Notes under the pieces: model-generated
Databases searched by the model: none
What the model was told of the DNA's origin: nothing
What the model saw: the letters and a program-made list of their open reading frames with translations, nothing else
Made by a program: the position numbers and the translations under genes
Origin: Isohypsibius dastychi
Lineage: Eukaryota; Tardigrada; Eutardigrada; Parachela; Isohypsibiidae
Direction of reading: 5' to 3'
Length of the DNA stretch: 10,000 nt
NCBI GenBank assembly: GCA_034696485.1
Contig: JAQIWT010001648.1
Location: forward strand, 1-10,000
Part shown: one piece after another, positions 1 to 8,293 of the stretch
How the letters are laid out: each line of letters opens with the position of its first letter
Position numbering within the stretch: position 1 is the first letter of the stretch

Positions 1-155
1 CTTCTTCAAGAAATCAGCTCGCCACTCGCCATTCACTTATTCGTCTGATCTGGCATAATTTTGGAAGCTTGCGTTGGAACTTTATTCGTTCGTTCAGATA
101 CAACCCGTCAGCTTCCGTTTCTGGAAACTTTGGAACTACGAACGTTTTGGAATTG

Positions 156-164
156 TTTTTTCAG
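156..164 (+). promoter_or_regulatory. Splice acceptor before the first start codon (spliced leader or 5' UTR intron)
   Basis: TTTTTTCAG ends at 164, 13 bases before the ATG at 178. It matches the acceptors of the introns in this window. In nematodes such a site, with no obvious donor close upstream, is often where a spliced leader is added. It could equally be the end of a cis intron whose donor lies upstream of 1 or in 1-150. The sequence alone cannot separate these. Confidence 0.5.
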
Positions 165-177
165 CAGTTTGCCCAAG

Positions 178-3100
178 ATGGCCTCCACTTCCAGCGCCAG
201 GAATGCTCCTGTTACATCACCAGAGATTGTCTCAGGATCGATGATTTGCTACCTGTATACTCTGGAGGAGAGCCCGTCCTTCGATAAAGTCGTCTTCCTT
301 CCCAAGACGGAAGTTGAACTGGACTTCGTGAATTCTGATAAAGGAAGTGTTCTTTTGGGAGATAAACGGATCCCGATAGTTGTGCTGCTTGATGGTCCTG
401 GTAATTATGAGCAAAACTTTGTTGCGCTGCCGTTTTGTGTTTTTTTCTGGAACCCATCTCCAAACTGAAAAGTTTTGATGAAGTTTCTTTCGCAGGTTTG
501 ACTCCGGAACAGCTGATGATCACCCTGAACGCTGAGAAACTTGATTCTTCTGAACGCAGACTTCTCGTCCAAATGGGGAGAATACGATCGGCCAAACTTC
601 TTCAAGACGATGTAAGGACCGGAAGTTGGTCATTCTAGCGCACTTTCTGGAATTAGAGTTCTAACAACGATGTTCATATCTGCCGTCCACTTCTGATACA
701 GTATTATGGTGTTTGTCAAATCGTACGAAAAATAGCTCTGAGAAAGTTTTAAAGCATTTTTTCATTGAATCCATGAAATGAATTATGATCGTGTTTTTTT
801 GTACGAAACCCGTGTTTTTGAGCCTTTGTACAAAAAATCTGTTTACACAGTTACCTGGAACTTACTCAAGTTGCTCCAGATGAGTTCTAACCTTCTGCAG
901 GCTATGATTAATTGTCGGACTACCGAAGAGAAGCAGGAGTACGGGAATATTCAGGATGCATTTCCGGAGGAAGAAGAGTAAGTCCTTCAAGCTCCTCATG
1001 AACGGAATAATAATTATCATCTTTCAAGGTTTTCACCTGATTTTAGGACAGTGAAGTCTTTGCGTTCGCTTTTTAAACCTGACGGGGAAGAAGGCAGTAA
1101 TGCAACCGTGAGCTGCTCGAATCAACCAGGACGAATTGACCCCCTCACGGATTTGGCTGTTCACCAAGCATATGTGGATTGGGACAGTCCGTTTCAATAC
1201 GCAAAGTTGTCTATGACTCCTGCGGATCGGATGATATACGAAAGTCCCCCCGACAGTCTTCGAATGCGTCTGGCCGAATTTCAACAATGCGGCTCACTTT
1301 GTGACCTGGAGATCCGCGGAAGCGGGAGCACCTCAACTATTTCTTGTCATTCTGTGGTTCTTTGTGCACTGAGTCCAGTCATCAAAACCCAAATCTGCTC
1401 GAAGCTTCATCATGGTTTCCACCTCAATTTCGACAATATACCTCATGAGACTTTGATTCAGTAGGTCGATCTTTTCATTCTGATATGGTTACGGAAGTCG
1501 GAAATTCACTTTTGTAGGCTGGTTGTCAATGCGTATTCTGGGAACATCGCGCTGGATGGAGTCAACGTTCTATCAGTCTACTCTGCGGCAGACTTTTTGG
1601 ACATTGAAGTGCTGAACACTGCTGCGTCGACGTTTTTGTTAGAAAGTACGGAAAAGTTCGATGGAGTGAGCTGCTACAAAGTCTTCCGTTTTCTGGAACA
1701 ACATGACAGGCTGAAGCCGTTGATCCCAATGTACAAACGACGAGTGATGGAGCAGATTGCCGAGGTGTTCCGCTCTATTGAATGTTTGATTGATATTTCT
1801 TTCGAATTGGTGAGTGCTTTACTTCCAAGTTCCACTCAACAAGTACGGCAGGTACATGAGTTTTCTTGAAGGTGATTGAGATTCTCGAGAGCGACTTGGT
1901 GGATTTCGGCGCTGAAACGGAAGTTATACGGGCGCTGAATCGATGGATTTCTGTGGATTCTTCTCGTGAAGATTGTATGCCTGAGCTTGCGTCACGAATT
2001 CGATGGAACGATATCGAGCAGGATTCGTCAAATGAATGTGTTGCAGTCTTCAAACGAAAGCTTGAGTCAACTGGAGGGATCAGTTGTGGTCAGCCGAAAA
2101 TTGGTGCAAGAAATGGAGGTGAGAGAGTTCGTCCCGTCCGGTTGTGAGATTGAAATAACACCCCTTTCCAGGAATGACCGGTTGCTATCTGATCTCTCGT
2201 GGTAAAGAAGAGTGTCCGCTGTTTTTGGATATTCAATCACGAAAACTCAAAGCCTTGCCTCAGTATCCGGAGTTGGTCTTGAAGGACAACCTGCAATACA
2301 GGCGTATAGATATTGCCGAGAGTGAAGATGGCTCCCTTTATATCGTTTGTAGAGGCGATGCCTTCGATTACTTGGTAGCAAGTCTTCACCTGTTCCGATT
2401 AAACGTTCTGGAACATCGTTGGGATCACCTGCCGGAAGTTCAGATAAGAAACCCTACTCTGCAGATAAAGCCCACGGAGTGTGAGTAGATCATCATGTTA
2501 GCGTGTAAATTGGATTATACAAGACTAGCGTTTTTTGTACCTCTCTGTTACTTTCATCTAATCCCCTGCTACTTCAGCATTAATAATTCCATCCCTCTTC
2601 TTCTAGTTTATGTGCTCGATTCCTGTGTTCTTGCTGGAAAGCTGTGTCTTACCTTGCAAAACTACTCTGTCTCGGAGTTCTACATTGAATGTTTTGACTT
2701 GACCACCTCCAAAGTGGAATTTCACGCGGCGATAGATTGGTTTCGCTACAGTGGTGTCTGCGCTGGACTCGGTTCATTGTTTGTTCTTCATAAATTTGGG
2801 AAGATCACTCGATTCGATGCCAGGAGTTGCATACTGAGTGATGTGAAGTTCGACATTCCATCTGATCAGCTTCGGAAATGCGAACACTTTATAGTTGATG
2901 CTGTTGGTCAAGCTCTCCTGTATAGTGCTGGTATGTTATCCACTCGCTTTCATAACGTTCAATTTAAGTTTTTCGAGTTGATTTTGCTGAATTTATCGCC
3001 ATTGCAGCTGTTTGAAGCAGCCTGGCATAGGAATATTCCGATTGCTCTTTCCGAATACTGTAGACGTTGTTTTATCTGACAACCAACTTCGTGTTTGCAG

Positions 3101-3471
3101 ATAAGGAGACGCAGTTCCTAGTTTGCCTGCAATCGGGACGAGTGATTCACTCAAGAGCCATAAGCTTTAGTTTTTATCCGGTACTGATCCACGGTTCCAT
3201 GATTTCTCTGGAATTCGAACCACATTCACCACCTCCTCCACAACGGCATCCAAAGTTTGAGATGCTTCGGGATCGGGGCCATTTAGCAGGACTCAATGTT
3301 GTGAACACCTTCAGTTTCATTGGGACGGCGGAAGTACATGGCCACGGTTGCAATTTTGCAAAAGGTACCGTTGCAGTCATGAATCCTCTAGCATGTGGTG
3401 GTGAGGTTTGAATTTCCGTTTCAGCGTTGATTAAGGACCTGCCTGACTTCGAAAGCGATCTATCCTCTTGA
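178..3471 (+). CDS. BTB-BACK-Kelch-like protein (putative Cullin-3 adaptor), 10 exons
   Basis: Exons 178-400, 496-611, 901-977, 1047-1460, 1518-1809, 1872-2118, 2172-2480, 2607-2930, 3101-3364 and 3425-3471 join in phase to about 770 codons. Residues 1-210 match nothing I recognise. About 211-318 is a BTB fold (LRMRLAEFQQCGSLCDLEI, then CHSVVLCALSPVIK and LVVNAYSGNIAL). About 330-440 is a BACK domain (VIEILESDLVDF, VIRALNRWI). From 456 on are degenerate Kelch-like blades (LFRLNVLEHRWDHLP, FYIECFDLTTSKVEF) without the usual Gly-Gly doublets. Proteins of this family usually link Cullin-3 to a substrate bound by the propeller; that role is inferred here. The start is the first ATG after a TTTTTTCAG acceptor; the frame is open further upstream but has no ATG. 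The last exon (LIKDLPDFESDLSS, stop) is chosen over reading on to the stop at 3409 because GT at 3365 and TTTCAG at 3424 give a normal 60 bp intron in phase. Upstream exons outside the window are possible. Confidence 0.85.
612..900 (+). other. Intron 2 of the BTB-BACK gene (289 bp)
   Basis: It runs from GTAAGG at 612 to TTCTGCAG ending at 900 and joins two phase-0 exon ends. It holds one copy of the 9-mer ACCGGAAGT at 618-626. A short open frame from 778 runs through the acceptor into exon 3 and is the exon's own frame extended backwards. I see no other feature. Confidence 0.75.
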
Positions 3472-3794
3472 GTCCTGTAACTCGTCTTGAATGCACTCTT
3501 TGTAACTGCCTGTATGGGTTCAACTAATGCAACATGTGTTCACCTTTGCTGTTCATGTTCTTTTTGAAACTTGGCTGTGCTTGTTTTTACCATTCACATT
3601 GAAATTCAGTTTTATTGACCTTGTCTTTTCTCACGCGCTGAAAACTCACTTCGCTAAATTTGATTATCGGTTATCTTCTCGAGTCTTTCTGCGTCGGTGT
3701 TCCGTAAGACTGGAAGTTTGGATTACCTTCCCAACTATAAAATTCTCGAAACGAAATACGATGCGTTGATAGTTCTGCAAAAGTCGAGCCTTGT

Positions 3795-3851
3795 CGTGAT
3801 TACGGGTTTCGTCTGAGGTCTAACTTTATTCACCCGGTCGGACTAATCACG
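3795..3851. repeat. Small interrupted inverted repeat
   Basis: CGTGATTA (3795-3802) pairs with TAATCACG (3844-3851). Just inside, CGGGT (3803-3807) pairs with ACCCG (3832-3836), leaving a seven-base bulge on the 3' side. The result is a hairpin of about 57 bases with a 24-base loop. It does not fit a tRNA cloverleaf. Function is unknown, and an 8+5 bp stem can arise by chance. Confidence 0.4.
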
Positions 3852-3989
3852 CCGATATTGACATTCATCCACAACCAACCAACAGCTACATCTCACGAAC
3901 GCAATCCATTCTGGCTTTTATCCTTTTCTCCTGGCATTTCAGTTCAATTGAAGAAATTGAAAACAGCGAGCTACTGGGTTCACATTTTA

Positions 3990-4090
3990 CAACATACGTA
4001 CGTGGGTACGCATCGTACGTTTCACGCCATAACGTGTGTGTTGACGTCTGCGCACGCACGAGCGTAGCTAGACGTCGTGCGTGGCTTTGT
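3990..4090 (+). promoter_or_regulatory. CG-rich block with TACGTA/TGACGTC motifs and a hairpin, probable promoter region
   Basis: In an otherwise AT-leaning spacer this stretch is dense in CpG and ACGT cores: TACGTACGT near 3996, then GTACG, AACGTG, TTGACGTC and AGACGTCG. CACGCACGA (4053-4061) and TCGTGCGTG (4075-4083) form a perfect 9 bp inverted repeat around a 13-base loop. TGACGTC resembles the core of a CRE/bZIP site. Lying about 280-370 bases before the shugoshin-like ATG, it is the best candidate promoter or enhancer for that gene. The regulatory role is inferred from position and composition only. Confidence 0.4.
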
Positions 4091-4359
4091 TCAGTTCACC
4101 CAGCTGAGCGCCAAACGTCAGTTGCATTTTCCAATTCAATTTAAAATTTGACAAAATTAACTCCAGCTGTTTTTCGTCCATTGCCTTTCCGTTCATCAGC
4201 AATATTCTGGTCCAGCTCGTTTCTCAACGCGTGTGGAATGGTCGGAATCTATCCATCGCTGATCTCCAGTGGGCTGATTTGAAATCTCGTCTTTTCACAT
4301 GATCGGAATTTATTTAACATTTTTCTGGGATATTTCGTTCCCGATAAGTTGGACCCGAT

Positions 4360-7300
4360 ATGGCTCATTCACCGATCACTGACGGCGGAATCCAGAAAAA
4401 GCGACCACAGAAACGTCCAAGCATCTCAAGAGGAAATGTCCAGGCAAAGAGTAATCGTCGAGCTGGAACGATTCATGTCGCCAAATTCAACAAACTTGGA
4501 ACGCAGTTGTACAGAACTTCCAAGCTTTTCCGCATTGGATTTCAATGTGGATATGGAAGAGGGAAGAGATGTGGAGCAGGGAGTCAAGTGCAGATTAGAA
4601 TCGTCGAACGCGATCGAGTTGGTTAGTCTTCTGTTTTCGTTTTTTTCCTCCTTCGTTTTTTTGCTTCATAATTTTTCGCGATTAATTTGTTTTAGATTGA
4701 ATGGCTTCCGAATTATTTTTTTCGTTGAAAGTGGAAGTGGGAATTTTCATGTTGACTTGAAAAAATATTGGTTTTTGTTTGGGGTTTTTTTCAGATTTGA
4801 CAACGAAATATAAGCTGGAGGATGCGATGAGGAATAATCAGACAATTACTCGGGATAACGCAACGCTGAAGATGGAACGAGCCAGTCTGCAGAATGAGTT
4901 GAACAATGCGACTCATTTACAGTAAGAAGAAACTGAAATTCTGAACCGGAAGTTGACAGTTTTTCTTTAATTTTTTTTTCTTTCTTCGATTAAAACAATA
5001 GAAATTCGTTTTTTTAACAAAAATTGATTGTTATTTTTCAAATGGCATCCTTATTTGCACTATACACGTTTGTTTTTCTGTTATCAATTTTGTTCGTGAC
5101 AGAAATCTCAAATGTCGCAGATTATTATATGATCATAGTTTCCGGGTCTGAGATATTAGGAAATTATCCATATTTATCGAAAACTAGCGATGATGGTGCA
5201 AATGAATCATTTGTTGTCGTATTTTTGGTTCGTAATTCTCATTCACCCAGCCCTTCCCTTTTTTCCCTTTTTCCTAAAACCATAGGGTAATTTTTGCGTT
5301 TTTCTAACGAACGTTCTTGTGATATCTGTACGCTGAAATCCCGGTGATAAAAGACATATTTTACGTATTTACAACCAGAATTTCTAGACCGGAAGTAGCG
5401 TTTCCGGACGTTTTTGACGGCTTTTTTTTATTTGTAGGTTGGAGTTGTACGAAAAATCTTCCGAGTTGGAGGTATTGAAGAAACATTATGCGGAGCTGCT
5501 CGTTGATATCCGGCATAACTTGGGAAATGACCGAATTGTGAGTATTTTGGCACCATAAAATTAGCTGAGGAAAAGTTGAAGCCCGGAATATTTTGATTCG
5601 ATCTTTCGCTGCACTGGTTTTTTTTCCAATAAAACGTGCTTAATTTCAGAAGTCAGAGTACTTGAAAATCGTTCCCAATTATGAAGAATTGGCCGGAAAA
5701 GATGGACCAGGTCAGATTTTTGTCCAATTTTTCCAGCCTCTGTTTTTTGTGATTGTTTTTTCAGGTTTGGCCACAAAATGGCAGCTACCGAATCGGAGGT
5801 CATACCTCCGGAAAGGTGCAGCAACTCGTCATCGAACGGACCTCGGTAATCAAAAAATTAAGATCAATAAAAACTGAATTGTTTTTCAAAAATAATACCA
5901 ATCGGTAATCGTTTATGGAATTTTTTCTCGGAAATTTTCTCGGCCACTTTCGACGGAAAACATGTAGTTTGTAAAGCATTCATTCTGGATTTTCACTGGT
6001 ATTTAATTGCCCTGCTTCGTTGATTTAGAAGTTTTGTAAATTTTGTCCCAGAGAATTTTTTGGATATTTCCAGATCTTACAAGGAAACTCCTTCCGTCAG
6101 CGTTTATCCCGGTCGTAACTTGATATAGAAATGGATAGAGCCGATTATTAGCAAAAATTAGAGCCAGAGAAAACATTCGGAAATGGGACGGGTGATGAGA
6201 TATGAATTTTTGAAAATGTGCCATTTTTGGGGCTGTGACGTGTTTTACGTCACCGAACATTGGACTCGCGAACATTGGCTGGTGTGATGACGTAAAACGC
6301 GTCGCAGCCCCCAAAAATGGCACATTTTCAAAAATTCATATCTCATCACCCGTCCCATTTCCGGATGTTTTCTCTGGCTCTAATTTTTGCTAATATTCTG
6401 ATCTATCCATTTCTGTATCGAGTTACGACCGGGATAAACGCAGACGGAAGGAGTTTCCTTGTTAATGAAAATCATTTTTTTGGTATACTATTTGAGTGAT
6501 TTAATACGGTAGTTTTTTACACCTGAATTTATAAACCGAGTTGCGCCTCTCTTAGATTCGATCGGAGAAGAAGCAATAACTCGCCGTACGGTCGCCGGAA
6601 GTGAGGTCGCCATTGGAAGTCCGTCAGCAATTCGAGGCCGCCGGAAGCGTCATACAGCTCTTCCAAGTGAACTGGCTAGATTAAATCAAATTCGCGTTAT
6701 GCCGCCAACTCCAGAGAAAAAATCGAACGGAACGGAAGAAAACGGGAAAGTCGAAGAACCGACGGTTCCTCAGAATATTCCTGAGCCGAATACTCCGGAA
6801 ACTCCTCAGGCAAATGACTTGGATCATTCTGACGCAACATTTCGGATCACTCCGCAGAAAAATGGAAATGAAGAAGGTTCTGGTGATAAAAGTAAGTCAA
6901 ATTAAGTCAAAAAATTGAAAAATTACTTTTTTCATTGATTTTATTTTATCGGGTTTTTTCTTTGACAGAACTTCCTGTGATTGACTCGCTCCCGAAAATG
7001 GCCGCTCTTACGCTAGAAGACCCACCTTCTTCACCACTTCCGGTCGGGAAGAGCGGCAAACGCTCGCATAGTTCGCTCCTCATGGCCGATCAACTCAACC
7101 GGAAGTCACTTGGAGTGAGTCCGCGACCTCGATTGAGCGCTAATCCGCGACGGTCATTTCGAGCAGACGCCACAGATCCCCTCGCGGACACTTCCTCTAA
7201 ACGACTCTGCTTTGTACCGGAACCGGAAGAAGAATCAGATGCACTTCCGGTGGGTGGAATTTCTCGAATTCTGTTCTACTTTTCTCGATTATTATGAATC

Positions 7301-7676
7301 GTTTGAATTACACAAGTCCTTTAACCAATGTTTTTCCCAGAAGTCAACCGGAAATGAGGAAGATGTTCATGATTGGGAACAAGTGCTCTCAACAACCGCA
7401 ACCTCATCCATCCGCACTTCCGGTCGCACTCGTCGTTCCTCTGCCTCTTTCTCTGACACTTCCGGTCATGATGGCGACTCTGACAATGATTCACATACAA
7501 CAGCATCACGTCGACCATCTCGCGCCGCTAAAGACAAGATTGTCTCATTCAAAGAACCGAATTTGATCACGAAAATGCGCCGTCCTGATGATGTTCCGCC
7601 GCTGACACCAAACGCCGATAAGAGATGCAAGAAAGGCAAAAGTGCCAAAATAAAGAAGGAGAAAAGTACAGATTGA
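4360..7676 (+). CDS. Shugoshin-like centromeric cohesion protector, 8 exons
   Basis: Exons 4360-4621, 4795-4921, 5438-5537, 5650-5710, 5765-5845, 6556-6891, 6969-7249 and 7341-7676 join in phase to about 527 codons. Residues 1-87 are basic and unassigned. About 88-163 is a coiled coil (TKYKLEDAMRNNQTITRDNA, ending ELYEKSSELEVLKKHYAELL), the place where shugoshins dimerise and bind PP2A-B56. Residues 184-470 are rich in Ser/Thr/Pro, with many SP/TP sites. Residues 473-497 hold the shugoshin C-terminal pattern: RRPSRAAK, a short gap, then IVSFKEPNLITKMRR. In known family members this box reads phospho-H2A at the centromere, and the protein shields Rec8/Rad21 cohesin from separase. The C-terminal tail is Lys-rich. 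ATG 4360 is the first after an in-frame TAA at 4345. Exon 1 is the least certain, and a start inside exon 2 (ATG about 4827) is an alternative. I would assign shugoshin with fair confidence. Confidence 0.8.
4922..5437 (+). other. Intron 2 of the shugoshin-like gene (516 bp)
   Basis: It starts at GTAAGA and ends at TTTGTAG, splitting a Gln codon inside the coiled coil. It is AT-rich with many T runs. It carries two exact copies of ACCGGAAGT, at 4945-4953 and 5388-5396. An open frame of 88 codons from 5024 has a hydrophobic start but no family resemblance, and I treat it as chance. A missed exon cannot be excluded. Confidence 0.7.
5846..6555 (+). other. Intron 5 of the shugoshin-like gene (710 bp)
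   Basis: It runs from GTAATC at 5846 to CTCTTAG ending at 6555. The exons on both sides share phase 1 and rebuild an Asp codon, supporting the junction. It is by far the longest intron of the gene, and more than half of it is the inserted palindrome at 6080-6461. The remaining 330 or so bases are AT-rich with no other visible feature. Confidence 0.75.
6080..6461. mobile_element. Palindromic MITE-like element, Harbinger/Tourist type by its TTA flanks
   Basis: Two inverted arms of about 173 bases (left to about 6252, right from about 6288) match at roughly 94 percent by eye. Differences are about nine substitutions and one single-base gap. The outer ends are CAAGGAAACTCC and its complement. 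Each side is flanked by TTA (6077-6079 and 6462-6464), fitting the 3 bp TWA target duplication of PIF/Harbinger elements. The 35-base loop holds CGAACATTGG twice (6254-6263, 6269-6278). Both arms contain ACGTCA-like words at the loop end. There is no transposase frame; the frames crossing it are the two arms read in opposite directions. In transcript form it would make a very long hairpin. Confidence 0.75.
7036..7466. repeat. Cluster of five exact ACTTCCGGT / ACCGGAAGT words
   Basis: Exact copies lie at 7036-7044, 7098-7106, 7243-7251, 7416-7424 and 7458-7466, within the last two exons of the shugoshin-like gene. They are read in different frames: as Leu-Pro-Val, as Arg-Lys-Ser, and as Thr-Ser-Gly twice. 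The repetition is therefore at the DNA level rather than a repeated peptide. Three more exact copies are at 618-626, 4945-4953 and 5388-5396. The word contains CCGGAAGT, the ETS-factor core. The role is unknown. Confidence 0.6.
7509..7583 (+). other. Shugoshin C-terminal basic box (coding motif)
   Basis: In the last exon, residues 473-497 read RRPSRAAK, a short spacer, then VSFKEPNLITKMRR. The family hallmark is a basic stretch followed by a K-E-P-S/N-L core and a K-L/M-R-R ending. All key positions (Arg477, Lys487, Glu488, Pro489, Leu491, Lys494, Arg496, Arg497) are present. This motif is the main reason for the shugoshin call, because the coiled coil alone would not be diagnostic. Confidence 0.8.
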
Positions 7677-8293
7677 GGTGTTTTTTTATTTTGGAGTTGG
7701 GAATGAATTAGTAGTATTTGCTATAATTGGAATCTCGAGAATGTTTGCCTTTCCGTAGTTTTTGTGATAATTGTGAGGGGTTTGATTGACTGTCCTTTAA
7801 TTGTATAAAGTTGTGCATTGCTTTTTCGCAAATTCAAGAAAATCCCAACTTGACTTTTCGATTCTCTATGTGATTATCATGGGACTTCTGGCCAGTGATG
7901 GAACTGGCGGTAGACTCCGCTTCGCTTCAATTAGCGAAGCGAAAAGTGGGAAATTATGGTCCGCTTTTCTTAGCGAAGCGGTGTATTTGAGCGTATTCTC
8001 GCCAGCGGGGAGCAGCTTGGACTTAGCAAGGTCGTCTTGATTGCGGAGAGACTGAAATTTTTCTGTGTTATTGCTTCTGTTTCTCACATCTGACGGTCTG
8101 AAATGTGCAAACTCGATCAGACAGTACATGACAATGTCACAGTTCTTTACAAGAGGCGGGGCAATGGTACGAAAAATCATGCAGAAGTTCGACGAAGAAT
8201 TCTGTAGCTGTAAGGGTCCTCAGAAAGGGGGTTTCTGAACAATCGAAACAGAAGTTAGAAAAGTTGAATAGCAAAAGTATCGAGGATAAAGAA
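7677..8293. other. Convergent intergenic region (3' ends of two genes)
   Basis: The shugoshin-like gene ends at 7676 on the plus strand and the membrane-protein gene ends at 8294 on the minus strand, so both 3' UTRs lie here. A T run follows the first stop directly. TATAAA near 7804 is a possible variant polyadenylation signal for the plus gene, and no AATAAA is seen for either. The hairpin cluster at 7917-7981 sits in the middle. Open frames of 79 (plus) and 104 (minus) codons overlap the hairpins and resemble no family I know. Confidence 0.6.
7917..7981. repeat. Nested, mutually exclusive hairpins built on CGCTTCGCT / AGCGAAGCG
   Basis: CGCTTCGCT (7918-7926) pairs perfectly with AGCGAAGCG (7933-7941) over a six-base loop. 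A second copy of the right half, TTAGCGAAGCG, recurs at 7970-7980. Through it CCGCTTCGCT (7917-7926) can pair instead with AGCGAAGCGG (7972-7981) for 10 bp. The second copy can also fold back on CCGCTT (7961-7966). An outer CTGGCG (7904-7909) and CGCCAG (8000-8005) could close the set. It lies between two convergent genes, so it may act in 3' end formation, but that is a guess. Confidence 0.55.

Larger units (their letters stand above)
3472..4359 (+). other. Intergenic region between the BTB-BACK and shugoshin-like genes
   Basis: These 888 bases follow the stop of the first gene and precede the first in-frame ATG of the second. They should contain the 3' UTR of one and the promoter and 5' UTR of the other. 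I see no canonical AATAAA. A TATAAA lies near 3737 but could be a weak polyadenylation signal or chance. An interrupted inverted repeat lies at 3795-3851 and a CG-rich block at about 3990-4090. Open frames of 70-80 codons here show no recognisable protein features. Confidence 0.6.

Noticed and set aside
3365-3411. Reading exon 9 of the BTB-BACK gene through to the stop at 3409
   Set aside because: A phase-compatible 60 bp intron leads to a coding-like final exon (LIKDLPDFESDLSS). The read-through ending (GTVAVMNPLACGGEV) is kept only as a possible alternative isoform.
3527-3769. Plus-strand open frame of 80 codons in the intergenic region
   Set aside because: Rich in Phe and Leu as expected from T-rich sequence, with no motif and no clear splice or start context.
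5024-5290. Open frame of 88 codons with a hydrophobic start inside shugoshin intron 2
   Set aside because: The hydrophobicity follows from T-rich intron sequence. There are no supporting features, and skipping it keeps the coiled coil continuous.
6003-6499. Two similar open frames of 106 (minus) and 60 (plus) codons with the same peptide
   Set aside because: They are the two arms of the palindrome at 6080-6461 read from opposite strands, not a duplicated gene.
7866-8180. Minus-strand open frame of 104 codons between the convergent genes
   Set aside because: It overlaps the palindromic hairpins, which supply much of its apparent composition, and shows no domain or motif. It most likely lies in the 3' UTR of the minus-strand gene. 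Not called as a gene.
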